From Rudanella lutea DSM 19387 (GTDB lineage Bacteria; Bacteroidota; Bacteroidia; Cytophagales; Spirosomataceae), in contig NZ_KB913013.1 in the NCBI RefSeq assembly GCF_000383955.1, forward strand, positions 2,648,694-2,712,693: a stretch of 64,000 nt of DNA, in the 5' to 3' direction. Positions within the stretch are counted from its first letter, which is position 1. Each line of letters opens with the position of its first letter. Below are positions 36,387 to 45,901 of the stretch, piece by piece. Below the pieces are notes generated by a model. The model searched no databases and was not told the origin of the DNA. It saw nothing but the letters and a program-made list of their open reading frames with translations. The position numbers and the translations under genes are program-made.

Positions 36387-38226
36387 ACCGGGGGCGCGAG
36401 CGCAACAACCCCTCGGGTACGCTCAGCTCGCCCGTGTGCGGGTCAATGAGCCCATTGCGTTCGTCCTCGATATTGGTGGCCTGCGTGTACACATCGCCCG
36501 CAATCGACCTTGCCCGGAGCTCTTCTTTAAACTGCCGGATTCGGTCGGCCCGATCGTCGGAATCGGTTGGGCCGCCATAATCGGCAAAGCCAAAGCCGCC
36601 CCACTCGCTCACAATCAGGGGCACCTGTTTGCGAAAAAAGAACGGGTCGCCCACTACCAGCGGATGCACGGCTACGCCTTCATTGTCGCCCCGTTCGAGC
36701 CGGTCGAGCAGGGTACGCCAATGGTCGATTTCGGGCGTGTAAAGGTGCGCCGTGAGCAAGTCTGACTTCAGCCGTCCTTCGAGCGAAATGTGCTTCCAGC
36801 CATCGTTATCGACCACCAGAAACTGCGGGTGGTTAATGTGCATGTAGTGGTATGTATCAATAATATACCGCTGGGTGTCGGGATTAGTGGCAATGTCTTC
36901 GGCCCCCCAGTCTTCGTTGTACAGGCTCCAGATTACCACCGATGGGTGTGTTTCGATCAGGGCCAGCATCCGGTCGAGTTCGGCGCGGTGGTTCTGCCGG
37001 CTTTGCGGATTGGAGCGGTGCGGACTCGGTACTTCTACCCACAATAGCAGGCCCAGCTCATCGGCGAGGTTGTAAAGGCGGGGGTCGATACCGGCAATAT
37101 GCACCCGGACCAGGTTACACCCCAGCTTTTGCATGGCGTAAAAGTGCCGTTCGATCTCCTCAAACGTAGAGGTGCCGGGCTGGTACAAAATCCCGTCGAG
37201 ATACACCGACTTGCCATTGAGATACACGCAGCAACCCCGAGCCTCCACTTTGCGCAGGCCAAAATGCGCTTCGATCTGTGAGGTATGCCCCGCTTCGTCG
37301 ATCAGTTGCGCTACCAGCCGGTACAGGTGCGGGTCGTCAGGCGACCAAAGCCGGGCCTTGGGCAGCTCCACCACCACGCGCTGGTTTTTCTGGCCTGCTT
37401 CGAGCCGTAACGGGAAGTCTTCGGTGGCCAGCGGAGCGTCGGTATCGGTACCATTTTTTTCAAACACCCGAAGCCGTAGGGTGTACAAACCGGGGTCATG
37501 AATCCGGGTGGTCAGGTTGAACCGCACCAGTTCATCCTCCACAATACTCACCACCCCCACCCGCGACCGCAGCCGGTTTCGCTCCACGGTTTCGAGCCAA
37601 ACCGACCGCACCGCACCCGTGTACGTCTGGTACCAGATTCCCCCGCGCTTGTACACCAGCGACTCCTGCTTACCTCGAGGTATGTCGGCATCCATCGTAT
37701 CGGCAATGCGCACCGTCAGCCGGTTATTGGTGCGCAGGAGATTGTCGCCCAACTCGTACGAAAACGAGGTGTATTCGCCGTAGTGGATATCTTCGTTTTC
37801 AACTGTTCGCAATAGCTGTCCGTTGAGCCATACCCGGGTTTCGTAGCCACAGGCCCCGAAGGTGATCTGAAACAGGGTCTGGGCCAGGCCCGTTCCGTTC
37901 TGGTCGCGCTCGGGCAGGGTAAAATCCCGCTCGTACCAAACCACCACCTTATCGTGCCAGGAGGTTGTTTGCACCTGCTCATGCGCCTGCCGGATATGCT
38001 CTTCCACCGAACCGGGCCAATGGGCCATGTGCGCGTACGTATGCCCAAGGTGCCAGTTTTCGCGCAGCCCCCGGTCGTCGATATCCAGCGCAAACCGCCA
38101 CTCGCCATCGAGCAGCATATAGGTATTGGGCCGCAGCACCGCCCTGGGCAACGGGTTGATGGGTTGCGCCCGATGGGCATCGGTATGGCTTTCGGTGAGG
38201 TTGAAATTACAATAGGTCGGGTGCAT
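36385..38226 (-). CDS. Glycoside hydrolase family 2 enzyme
   Basis: 613 residues. Three-domain GH2 layout: sugar-binding jelly roll (about 30-200, LLDGEWRFALDIDDRG, WYERDFTLPE, ETRVWLNGQLL), an immunoglobulin-like middle (about 210-310) and a TIM barrel. The catalytic acid is Glu in WSLYNEDWG and the nucleophile Glu in LIVSEWGGFG, both present. No signal peptide, so probably cytoplasmic. A beta-glucuronidase or beta-galactosidase activity is plausible; the specificity cannot be fixed by eye. The 3' end abuts the hairpin at 36262-36386. Confidence 0.9.
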   Translation of the reverse strand: MHPTYCNFNLTESHTDAHRAQPINPLPRAVLRPNTYMLLDGEWRFALDIDDRGLRENWHLGHTYAHMAHWPGSVEEHIRQAHEQVQTTSWHDKVVVWYERDFTLPERDQNGTGLAQTLFQITFGACGYETRVWLNGQLLRTVENEDIHYGEYTSFSYELGDNLLRTNNRLTVRIADTMDADIPRGKQESLVYKRGGIWYQTYTGAVRSVWLETVERNRLRSRVGVVSIVEDELVRFNLTTRIHDPGLYTLRLRVFEKNGTDTDAPLATEDFPLRLEAGQKNQRVVVELPKARLWSPDDPHLYRLVAQLIDEAGHTSQIEAHFGLRKVEARGCCVYLNGKSVYLDGILYQPGTSTFEEIERHFYAMQKLGCNLVRVHIAGIDPRLYNLADELGLLLWVEVPSPHRSNPQSRQNHRAELDRMLALIETHPSVVIWSLYNEDWGAEDIATNPDTQRYIIDTYHYMHINHPQFLVVDNDGWKHISLEGRLKSDLLTAHLYTPEIDHWRTLLDRLERGDNEGVAVHPLVVGDPFFFRKQVPLIVSEWGGFGFADYGGPTDSDDRADRIRQFKEELRARSIAGDVYTQATNIEDERNGLIDPHTGELSVPEGLLRSRPR

Positions 38227-38449
38227 AGGTTCAGTTGGTTGAGCAGTATGCCTTGTTTAACGCCCTATCGGAGCCTCAGTTTATCAATTGACCAAAAACT
38301 GATTGAATGTGCTTTTGCCCCCGTTACCTCGTTCGGCTGGCAAATCTTTTCGGGGTCCGGTAGCCGATAAGAACGGTATCGTTTTTAGTTTTGGTGAACG
38401 AGTGGCGCGTCAATCGGCCTGCCACCCAACCACTACCCTATTTTCCCGT

Positions 38450-39235
38450 ATGAACTGGCTTACTGACAAACGAATTGTAATCATTGGTGGCACCACCGGC
38501 ATGGGTCTTTCGGCCGCTCAGGCTTTTGTGCGCGAAGGCGCCCGCGTGGTGGTGGTTGGGCGCAACCCCGAAAGCTGCACGGCCGCCGAAGCACAACTGG
38601 ATGGCAACGGACTGGCCATGTCGGGCGATGCCGCCGACCCCAAAACCGCCGTTACCGCTATCGACCTCTGCCAGAATATCTTCGGTGGGTTCGATGGGCT
38701 GTACCACGTAGCCGGGGGCAGCGGTCGGCGCTTCGGCGACGGCCCCCTCCACGAGCTGACGATTGAGGGCTGGAACGCCACCATCCAACTGAATATCACC
38801 TCGCTCATGCTGTCTAATCAGGCCGCCGTGCGGGCCTTTCGGGAGCAGGGTCAGGGGGGGGCTATTCTGAACATGGGCTCTGTGCTGGGTTACTCGCCTT
38901 CGCCCAAGCACTTCGTAACACACTCCTACGCAGCGGCCAAGTCGGCTGTTATTGGCTTCACCCGGTCCATAGCCGCCTACTATGCCGCCGACAATATTCG
39001 GGTCAATGCCCTGTTGCCCGCCCTGGTCGAAACCCCCATGTCGCAGCGAGCCACTACCGACGACGCCATCATGTCCTTCGTAAAAACCAAGCAGCCGCTG
39101 GAAGGGGGCCGCATTGGCCAACCCGACGACCTCGACGGGGCTGCCGTGTATTTTCTTTCCGATCAATCGCGGTTTACAACGGGGCAGATTCTGACCATCG
39201 ACGGCGGCTGGGACCTCAGCGAAGGCCAGTATTAG
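38450..39235 (+). CDS. Short-chain dehydrogenase/reductase
   Basis: 261 residues from the ATG at 38450; a 49-residue upstream extension lacks SDR similarity. Classical SDR: the TGxxxGxG-like loop is IIGGTTGMGLSAAQAF (about 10-25), with GLYHVAGGSG, catalytic Ser in NMGSVLG, the YxxxK pair in HSYAAAKSAVIGF and the C-terminal GQPDDLDGAAVYFLSDQSRF then GQILTIDGGW. NAD(P)H-dependent oxidoreductase in the cytoplasm; substrate unknown. Confidence 0.9.
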   Translation: MNWLTDKRIVIIGGTTGMGLSAAQAFVREGARVVVVGRNPESCTAAEAQLDGNGLAMSGDAADPKTAVTAIDLCQNIFGGFDGLYHVAGGSGRRFGDGPLHELTIEGWNATIQLNITSLMLSNQAAVRAFREQGQGGAILNMGSVLGYSPSPKHFVTHSYAAAKSAVIGFTRSIAAYYAADNIRVNALLPALVETPMSQRATTDDAIMSFVKTKQPLEGGRIGQPDDLDGAAVYFLSDQSRFTTGQILTIDGGWDLSEGQY

Positions 39236-39404
39236 CCACTAACCCAACGCCCATTTACCGAAACCGACCCGTTGTTCGTTGTTTATTTGGGGCGGCAGGA
39301 TGACGGAGCGCCCCAATTTACGTATAACTAATGACGCACCGCCAACTACTCCATCAAAAGAAACCGACAACCTCAGCAAGAAACGATCGGGCATAAACTA
39401 TCGA

Positions 39405-40391
39405 ATGACACGTATCCTGGTAATTCAGACCGCTTTTATTGGTGATGTAATTCTGGCCACTGCCCTGTTGGAACAGATCAGGCAGCAACGGCCCGAAGCT
39501 CAAATTGACATGCTGCTGCGAAAAGGCAATGAAAGCCTGCTGGCCAATCACCCGTTTCTGCACTCGGTTCTGATCTGGGACAAAAAAGGGGGCAAATACA
39601 AAAACCTCTGGAACCTGCTGGGGCAAATTCGCCAAAACGAGTACGATGTGGTAATTAACCTGCAGCGGTTTGGCGCAACGGGCCTGCTTACGGCCCTCTC
39701 AGGAGCGCGCCAAACAATTGGGTACGACAAAAATCCGTTCAGCCGGTTTTTCAAATACCGCATCGAACACCGCATTGAGCCAGGTATTCACGAAGTTGAC
39801 CGCAATGCCGCCCTGCTTGGTCCCATGGGTATCGGCACGTTTGTGGCACCCCGGCCCCGCCTGTACCCCAGCCCGGCCGACCGGCAGGCCGTTGCGCCGT
39901 ATCAGGAGAAGCCTTACCTCTGCATTGCTCCTACCTCGGTCTGGTTCACCAAGCAATACCCAGCCGAAAAATGGGTTGAATTTATCCGGCAAAACCCCGC
40001 CGATACAACCATCTACCTCCTCGGCGCCCCGACCGATATCGACGCCTGTGCCTATATTCGGCAGCAGGTGCTTGCTACCCACCCCCATGTGCAGAACCTG
40101 GCGGGCAAACTTTCGTTTTTGCAGTCGGCCGCACTGATGCAGGGGGCCATTATGAATTACGTGAACGATTCGGCCCCGATGCACCTCTGCTCGGCCGTCA
40201 ATGCCCCCACCACGGCTGTTTTCTGCTCCACGATTCCGGCCTTTGGGTTCGGGCCGCTCGCCGACGATGCCCGGATTGTGCAAACCCCCGAACCCCTCGA
40301 CTGCCGGCCGTGTGGCCTTCACGGGTACCGAGCCTGCCCACTGGGGCATTTCCGGTGTGCTACTACTATCGAAATAGCCTCTAACCGATAG
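39405..40391 (+). CDS. Glycosyltransferase family 9 (heptosyltransferase-like)
   Basis: 328 residues from the ATG at 39405, which gives the typical start MTRILVIQTAFIGDVILAT; the earlier frame adds 42 unrelated residues. The N-terminal lobe has IDMLLRKGNESLLANHPF and YDVVINLQRFGATGLL, and the C-terminal lobe has the nucleotide-sugar region YVNDSAPMHLCSAVNAPTTAVF and a Cys-rich end (CRPCGLHGYRACPLGHFRC). GT9 enzymes add heptose or similar sugars to the LPS inner core. Donor and acceptor are not predictable here. Confidence 0.88.
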   Translation: MTRILVIQTAFIGDVILATALLEQIRQQRPEAQIDMLLRKGNESLLANHPFLHSVLIWDKKGGKYKNLWNLLGQIRQNEYDVVINLQRFGATGLLTALSGARQTIGYDKNPFSRFFKYRIEHRIEPGIHEVDRNAALLGPMGIGTFVAPRPRLYPSPADRQAVAPYQEKPYLCIAPTSVWFTKQYPAEKWVEFIRQNPADTTIYLLGAPTDIDACAYIRQQVLATHPHVQNLAGKLSFLQSAALMQGAIMNYVNDSAPMHLCSAVNAPTTAVFCSTIPAFGFGPLADDARIVQTPEPLDCRPCGLHGYRACPLGHFRCATTIEIASNR

Positions 40392-40508
40392 AGAATAGAA
40401 TTCATCTAACAATTTTACCGTTTATACAGGCGGATAAAAACGTTGTGGCGTAAAATTTTATACTTTGTATGAGACTTTTGACCATACATAGTACCAGTAT
40501 TATTCGCC

Positions 40509-41699
40509 ATGACAAAACTATCTTCTATCAGTCGGCGCGACTGGTTACGCGCCAGTGGCCTACTGGCAGCCGGTCTGACCAGCTTCGGCAGGCCCCCACT
40601 CAGCATGGCCGCCCCCCTCGCGGGTAGTCAGCAGGCCTTCGCGCGGGAGTTCTACCTGACGGCTCCGCCCGAGACCATGCCGAAGCTGAAAGCCCGGCTT
40701 ATGGCCAACGAAAATCCCTACGGCATATCGCCCAAAGCCCGCGAAGCTCTGGTAAAAGCCGTAGACCTGAGCAACCGCTACGCCTGGATGGAGTTTGGCG
40801 AACTGGCCAACCGCATTGGCGAGCAGGAAGGGGTGGCACGCAAGAACATCCTGTTCAGCCCCGGCTCGTCGGATATACTGATGGCTGCGGCTGCATACTA
40901 CACCCAAAACGGCGACCCATCGAAACCCGGAACCATTCTGACCTGCCGCCCTACGTACGACGATCTGCTGGAACGGTCTGAAGCCTTCGGGGCCAACATT
41001 GAAGCCGTTCCGCTTACCCCTCAGTACGAGTACGACCTCGACGCCATGAAGGCCCGCATTGGACCCAATACCAAAATGGTGTACATCGTGAACCCCAACA
41101 ACCCAACCGGCACCATTGTGAATCCGCAGAAACTCGAAGCGTTTGTGCGGGAGGTAGCGCCCAAAGTGCCGGTCTTTCTCGACGAAGCGTACATTGATTT
41201 TCTGGCCCCGGCCGAACGCCCAAACACCGGCAAGCTGGTTGCCGAGGGCCTGAACGTGATTGTAGCCCGGACGTTCTCCAAGATTCACGCGTTTGCGGGA
41301 TTACGACTGGGATATGGCCTTGCCCAACCCGAGGTGCTCAAAGCCCTACGCCAGTACACCAACAATAATTTTGGGGTCAGCATCACCACCCTCATGGCCG
41401 GGATTGCCGCCTACGAAGACCGCGAATGGCAAACCTACTGCCGCACCGAAAACGCGAAAGTGCGCGATTACACCACCAAAGCCCTCAAAGGCATGGGATA
41501 CGAGGTAATTCCATCGTACGCCAACTTCCTGTTATTCCCGATCCGTATGAAGCCCAAAACGTTTGAGAACCAGATGTGGGCAAACGGTATTGGCATTCAA
41601 ACCCGCGAATTTGGCGGGCAACCCTGGTGCCGGGTAAGCATTGGCACACAGGCCGAAATGGAGGCTTTTCTGGCAGAGTTTAAGAAAGTAGTTGGTTAA
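40509..41699 (+). CDS. Tat-exported PLP-dependent aminotransferase (HisC-like)
   Basis: 396 residues. A twin-arginine signal (SRRDWLRASGLLAAGLTSFG) means a folded, cofactor-loaded enzyme is exported, which is unusual for this fold. The class I/II motifs are intact: LMANENPYGISPKA, FSPGSSDILMAAA, NPNNPTGTIV, FLDEAYIDF and the PLP-binding lysine in RTFSKIHAFAGLRLG. Closest in shape to histidinol-phosphate aminotransferases, but location and context argue against histidine synthesis. It begins a row of three exported proteins (next start 53 nt after the stop). Confidence 0.85.
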   Translation: MTKLSSISRRDWLRASGLLAAGLTSFGRPPLSMAAPLAGSQQAFAREFYLTAPPETMPKLKARLMANENPYGISPKAREALVKAVDLSNRYAWMEFGELANRIGEQEGVARKNILFSPGSSDILMAAAAYYTQNGDPSKPGTILTCRPTYDDLLERSEAFGANIEAVPLTPQYEYDLDAMKARIGPNTKMVYIVNPNNPTGTIVNPQKLEAFVREVAPKVPVFLDEAYIDFLAPAERPNTGKLVAEGLNVIVARTFSKIHAFAGLRLGYGLAQPEVLKALRQYTNNNFGVSITTLMAGIAAYEDREWQTYCRTENAKVRDYTTKALKGMGYEVIPSYANFLLFPIRMKPKTFENQMWANGIGIQTREFGGQPWCRVSIGTQAEMEAFLAEFKKVVG

Positions 41700-41752
41700 C
41701 CCCGGTCCGACGCGGGCCGTTAGGGCTCGCGTCAGACCCCTACCCCTTTTTT

Positions 41753-43339
41753 ATGACCCGACGCGACTTTATCAATCGGACCAGCGCTGCCTACGCGGGC
41801 CTGTCGGCCTGGGGCCTGCTGCAACCAGCACCCGCTCAGGCGTTCGACCTTCCTCCCCTCGACTCGGCACAGGGGCGAAAAGTGCTTATTTTGGGAGCCG
41901 GGCTGGCGGGCTTATCGGCCGCTTACGAACTCGGCAAACTGGGTTACGACTGTACCGTACTCGAAGCACGCGCACGTTCGGGCGGCCGGGTCTGGACGGT
42001 ACGGGGCGGCACCACCGAAACCGAACAGGGTGGCCCTACCCAAACCAGTCAGTTTGCCAATGGCCTCTATTTCAACGGAGGGGCAGCCCGCATTCCGCAC
42101 AACCACCAGCTCACACTCCAGTACTGCCGGGAGCTGGGGGTGCCGCTCGAAGTGTTTGTGGGTGCCAACGAAGCCGCTTACCTGTTCAACGAAAAAGCAC
42201 AGGGCCCGCTCAACAACCGCCGGATGCGGATTCGGGATTACCACAATGACATGCGCGGCTATACTTCCGAGCTGCTGGCCAAAGCCCTTGACCAGTCGGC
42301 GCTGGATGAGAAGCTAACGAAAGAGGACATTGAAAAGCTGATCGACTTCCTAAAGAACGAGGGCGATCTCAACACAGCGCATCTGTACAAAGGCACCAAC
42401 CGGCGCGGCTACAAAATAGATCCCAGCCGCCCCGTGTATGCCGACGGCGGCCCCGGTGCCGGTGCTAACCCCGGAACCCTCACCGACCCTTACGGCCTTA
42501 CCGATCTGCTCCGGTCGGGCTTTATGCAGCCCGTGTTTTACAACGTGGGCGAGTACACCTACGAGCAGCAAACGACGCTGCTGCAACCCGTGGGGGGGAT
42601 GGATGCCATAGCCAAAGCCCTCGAAAAGAAGCTGGCGGGCAAACTGGTGTTCAATGCACCCGTGAAGCAGTTGCGCAAAACCGAAACCGGCGTGCGGGTA
42701 GTGTACGAACGCGACGGCAAACCCACCGAACTAACGGCCGAGTTCTGCGTATGTACCATTCCGTTACCCGTACTGAAAAACATCGACTCCGACCTGTCGG
42801 GGCCGGTGAAGCGAGCCGCCGATTTTGTACCGTACATCAAAACCGGCAAGATCGGGCTCCAGTTTAAGCGCCGGTTCTGGGAAGAAGACGATGGCATTTA
42901 CGGCGGCATCTCGCGCACCGACATGGACATCAACCAGATCTGGTACCCGTCGTTTGGGTTTATGGGGGGCAAAGGCGTGCTGATCGGGTACTACAACTTT
43001 TATAGCCGTGCCGAAGCCGTAGCCAGTTTGTCTGTTGCCGAGCGGCAAAAGATAGCGCTGGAGCAGGGAGCCAAAATCCACCCGCAGTACCCTACCGAGT
43101 TTGAAAACAGTTTTTCGCTGGCCTGGCACCGGATTCCGTACAGCGAAGGAGGCTGGGCCTTGTACGACGATGCATCGCGCCGGAAGTTCTACCCCGCCCT
43201 GCTCGAACCCGACGGCAACATTTACTTTGCCGGCGAACACACCACCTACCTCACGGCCTGGATGGCAGGGGCCTTTACCTCGGCCCGGCGCGCTGTCGAT
43301 GCTATTCACAGCCGGGTGGGCCAATATACCCAAAAGTAA
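41753..43339 (+). CDS. Exported flavin amine oxidase (monoamine / L-amino-acid oxidase family)
   Basis: 528 residues. A twin-arginine-type signal (TRRDFINRTSAAYAGLSAW) is followed by the FAD motif VLILGAGLAGLSAAYELGKLG (about 44-64) and ARSGGRVWTV (the RxGGR motif), GGAARIPHNHQLTLQYCRELG, and the C-terminal FAD-binding NIYFAGEHTTYLTAWMAGAF. Flavin-dependent oxidation of primary amines or L-amino acids, probably periplasmic, producing H2O2. Between an exported aminotransferase and a Hint-domain protein at 50-nt spacings, so probably cotranscribed. Confidence 0.9.
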   Translation: MTRRDFINRTSAAYAGLSAWGLLQPAPAQAFDLPPLDSAQGRKVLILGAGLAGLSAAYELGKLGYDCTVLEARARSGGRVWTVRGGTTETEQGGPTQTSQFANGLYFNGGAARIPHNHQLTLQYCRELGVPLEVFVGANEAAYLFNEKAQGPLNNRRMRIRDYHNDMRGYTSELLAKALDQSALDEKLTKEDIEKLIDFLKNEGDLNTAHLYKGTNRRGYKIDPSRPVYADGGPGAGANPGTLTDPYGLTDLLRSGFMQPVFYNVGEYTYEQQTTLLQPVGGMDAIAKALEKKLAGKLVFNAPVKQLRKTETGVRVVYERDGKPTELTAEFCVCTIPLPVLKNIDSDLSGPVKRAADFVPYIKTGKIGLQFKRRFWEEDDGIYGGISRTDMDINQIWYPSFGFMGGKGVLIGYYNFYSRAEAVASLSVAERQKIALEQGAKIHPQYPTEFENSFSLAWHRIPYSEGGWALYDDASRRKFYPALLEPDGNIYFAGEHTTYLTAWMAGAFTSARRAVDAIHSRVGQYTQK

Positions 43340-43390
43340 GGCTACGCTTCGGCGGCCTCCCATATTTTACGTCCAATCATGCAAACCTGA

Positions 43391-44401
43391 ATGTCTATGA
43401 ATCGTCATTTTCTCTCCTTTTTGTTTGTGCTGGCTTCGGCCATAGCCACCAACTTTTTTGCGCAGCGCGTGTGGGCGCAGGCCCCGGCTCCGGGCGTTAT
43501 GACGGCAACCGACGTTGCCACCATCAAATCGATCAAGATTGGCAACCTCGACAAAGACACGTATTTCAAATCGGGCAACTTTATTCTGGATCGGTACGAA
43601 GAACGCCCGCCCTATGTGTTCAATTACAGCGACGGTATCAGTCGGAAAATATACCTCTACAAGGTGTATGCCGCTGCCGACACCAGGGAGCTGGGTTTGC
43701 TGGCCGTTTACCAGAACGGCAAAACAGGCGACCTGAAACCCTTTGTGATTCCGGGTGCCAATGCCGACCGTAAAGCCTGGGATCTGTACATCGACGACCT
43801 GAAGTACGTAGGCGAAAAAGAACCCGGCCTGATGTCGGCGCTGGGGTTTGTGCTCTCTCGTGAAATGGCCACACTACTGGCCGGTGGAGCCGGTGCCAAA
43901 ACCGACGACGGTAAAAAGAAAGAGGAGTATAACTTCTGCTTTGCGCCCGAAGCGCCCGTAACACTCCCCAACGGCACGACCAAAGCCATTGCCGAGCTGA
44001 ACGTGGGGGATGTGATTTTGGGTTACGACGCTCCCACGCATACCCTTGTCCCTACCCGCATTACGGGCGTGCAGGCCCATGCCCCCGTAGCACCGGCCAC
44101 GCAAATTGGCCTGAGCGGGGTATGGCTTACCCCGGCCGAAGGGCTCACAGCCGCCCGCACCCTTCCTGAGCCAATGCTTTTTGAAGCCACGCCCAACCAC
44201 CCGGTCCTGACAGCTACGGGTCGTAAACCCCTGGCCGAGGTACATACCGGCGAGACCCTCTACCGCCACGAATTAGGTGCGCTGGTTCCCTACCGCGTCG
44301 TACGTACGAGCAAAATCACCCGGTTTGCCGATACTGTATATACGCTTTCTACCGATCGGGGTGCTTTTCTGATCGACGATACGCTGGTGCTCGATAAATA
44401 G
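43391..44401 (+). CDS. Secreted Hint-domain protein (hedgehog/intein-like)
   Basis: 336 residues; a second ATG at 43397 is possible. Signal peptide (FLSFLFVLASAIATNFFAQ). The N-terminal domain (about 31-180) matches no family I recognise. A Hint domain begins at Cys183 with CFAPEAPVTLPNGTTKAIAE and LNVGDVILGYD, has the block-B motif TPNHPVLT with its histidine and ends with VYTLSTDRGAFLIDDTLVL. The usual intein end (His-Asn then a nucleophile) is missing; the protein ends LDK. It could cleave at Cys183 like hedgehog or bacterial intein-like proteins, but not splice. Follows the amine oxidase with a 51-nt gap. Confidence 0.78.
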   Translation: MSMNRHFLSFLFVLASAIATNFFAQRVWAQAPAPGVMTATDVATIKSIKIGNLDKDTYFKSGNFILDRYEERPPYVFNYSDGISRKIYLYKVYAAADTRELGLLAVYQNGKTGDLKPFVIPGANADRKAWDLYIDDLKYVGEKEPGLMSALGFVLSREMATLLAGGAGAKTDDGKKKEEYNFCFAPEAPVTLPNGTTKAIAELNVGDVILGYDAPTHTLVPTRITGVQAHAPVAPATQIGLSGVWLTPAEGLTAARTLPEPMLFEATPNHPVLTATGRKPLAEVHTGETLYRHELGALVPYRVVRTSKITRFADTVYTLSTDRGAFLIDDTLVLDK

Positions 44402-44433
44402 CACCCGACCTCACTATTCCCGAATCCTTTTTC

Positions 44434-44470
44434 AGGCCCCGTGTACTACCTTGTACATTGGGGCCTTTTT
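44434..44470 (+). terminator. Terminator after the Hint-domain gene
   Basis: AGGCCCCGTGTAC pairs with GTACATTGGGGCCT around a 6-nt loop and is followed by TTTT. It ends the aminotransferase-oxidase-Hint row. Confidence 0.85.
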
Positions 44471-44534
44471 AGTACCCTGCTTATTTGCACTGTCTTCACT
44501 ATCCCTCTACAGCACAGCCCTTTGCCCGAAACCC

Positions 44535-45506
44535 ATGAAGTCACTGATTCAGAGCCTGCGCGAGTATCTCCGTGCCGATTTTCACCCCCGTCTGTATCTG
44601 GCTACGGCCATGTGGCTTGGGCTTCTGATTATACTCAATTACACACTCGACTTCGAAGATGTGTACATCGACTCATTGCGGGGTAGCTGGAAACGACCGG
44701 TTCTGTATATACTTCTGTACACAACGGTATATTACGTGGCTATGGGACTCTGGACGTACTACCACCACCGGCCCGACCTCTGGCGCAATCGCCGATTTTG
44801 GCTCCATACGAGCGTTGGTTGGGTAACGTACGGGTTTTATGCGGGATTTTACGGGTACAACCGCTGGAGCGAGCAACTGCTCGATGGACAAATTTACCTG
44901 TTCGCTTATTACTGCCTCAGCAACCTGCATTCACTGGTGACGCTGGTGTTGCCTCTGTACCTGTACTACCGATTCTTTGATAATGGGGCCGAACCTTTTT
45001 ACGGCCTGAAACCCAAGCGCGACGGGTTGGCGGTGTACGCCCTGTTGCTGTTAGTTATGGTACCTTTGATTGCCTTTGCGTCGTTTCAGCCCCATTTTCT
45101 CGACTTTTACCCAACCTACAAAGACACCACGGCCAATGAGTTTTTGGGGGTGCCAGAATGGGTCACGGCCCTGGTTTACGAACTTTGCTACGGCTGGGAC
45201 TTTGTACCGACGGAGCTGATGTTTCGCGGATTTATGGTCATTGGGCTAAGCCGAATTACAGCCACTGACAAGAACCAGTCGGGTGTGATTTTGCCGATGG
45301 TTGTGGCCTATGCCAGCATTCACTTTGGCAAGCCTCTGGGCGAAACCCTCTCGTCGATACTAGGCGGTTATCTATTGGGTGTACTGGCCCTTTCCACACA
45401 GAGCATTTGGGGTGGTCTGCTGATTCATCTGAGCATAGCCTGGCTCATGGATGGGGCCGCTTTTGTACAACAGTGGGTGCAACAACCGGCCGCAGTAACT
45501 CCTTAG
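44535..45506 (+). CDS. CPBP family intramembrane metalloprotease
   Basis: 323 residues from the ATG at 44535; the longer frame crosses the terminator. Six to eight hydrophobic helices. The CPBP (Abi) motifs are recognisable: FVPTELMFRGFMVIG (the E-x-x-x-R motif, with the first Glu of EE replaced by Thr), AYASIHFGKP (histidine) and GGLLIHLSIAWLMD. Site-2-type glutamyl/metallo-proteases of this family process prenylated or membrane substrates, and some are bacteriocin immunity proteins. Its stop codon overlaps the stop of the convergent response regulator. Confidence 0.8.
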   Translation: MKSLIQSLREYLRADFHPRLYLATAMWLGLLIILNYTLDFEDVYIDSLRGSWKRPVLYILLYTTVYYVAMGLWTYYHHRPDLWRNRRFWLHTSVGWVTYGFYAGFYGYNRWSEQLLDGQIYLFAYYCLSNLHSLVTLVLPLYLYYRFFDNGAEPFYGLKPKRDGLAVYALLLLVMVPLIAFASFQPHFLDFYPTYKDTTANEFLGVPEWVTALVYELCYGWDFVPTELMFRGFMVIGLSRITATDKNQSGVILPMVVAYASIHFGKPLGETLSSILGGYLLGVLALSTQSIWGGLLIHLSIAWLMDGAAFVQQWVQQPAAVTP

Positions 45507-45901
45507 TGCGCCCACCGTTGTAGCATACCACGCACCAGCTCCACCATTTCTTTAAAATCGCTCGGTTTTACGTAGAACTCATTGGCGCCCATAATCTCCG
45601 AGCGGAACCGATCGTCGGGGTTAAACGAAGTAGTGAGGACCACAATTTTGAGTTCTCGCTGCGGAAAATGCTGGCGGATTTCCCGCAGGGCTTGCATACC
45701 ACTAAGCCGATCCATGTTGAGATCAAGGACAACAAAACTCGGACGTTCGGGACTGTTGTTGAGTCGGTCAACTAATTCCTCGCCATCGTGCATCGTTTCC
45801 AAACGAACCGACTCATCGACCCGTTGAAAGGCGGATTCAAGGAGTATCAAATCATCGTCATCGTCATCGACTAACCATACAGTGGTTTTTAGGGCTGTCA
45901 T
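45503..45901 (-). CDS. Single-domain response regulator (receiver only)
   Basis: 132 residues consisting only of a receiver domain: acidic pocket VDDDDDDLILLE near the N-terminus, the phospho-acceptor Asp60 in FVVLDLNMDRLSG, the Thr/Ser switch in IVVLTTSF and the Lys in YVKPSDFKEMVELV. No DNA-binding or enzymatic output domain, so it acts by protein contact, as CheY- or Rcp1-like proteins do. The cognate kinase is not adjacent. The final codons overlap those of the convergent CPBP gene by 4 nt. Confidence 0.9.
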   Translation of the reverse strand: MTALKTTVWLVDDDDDDLILLESAFQRVDESVRLETMHDGEELVDRLNNSPERPSFVVLDLNMDRLSGMQALREIRQHFPQRELKIVVLTTSFNPDDRFRSEIMGANEFYVKPSDFKEMVELVRGMLQRWAH

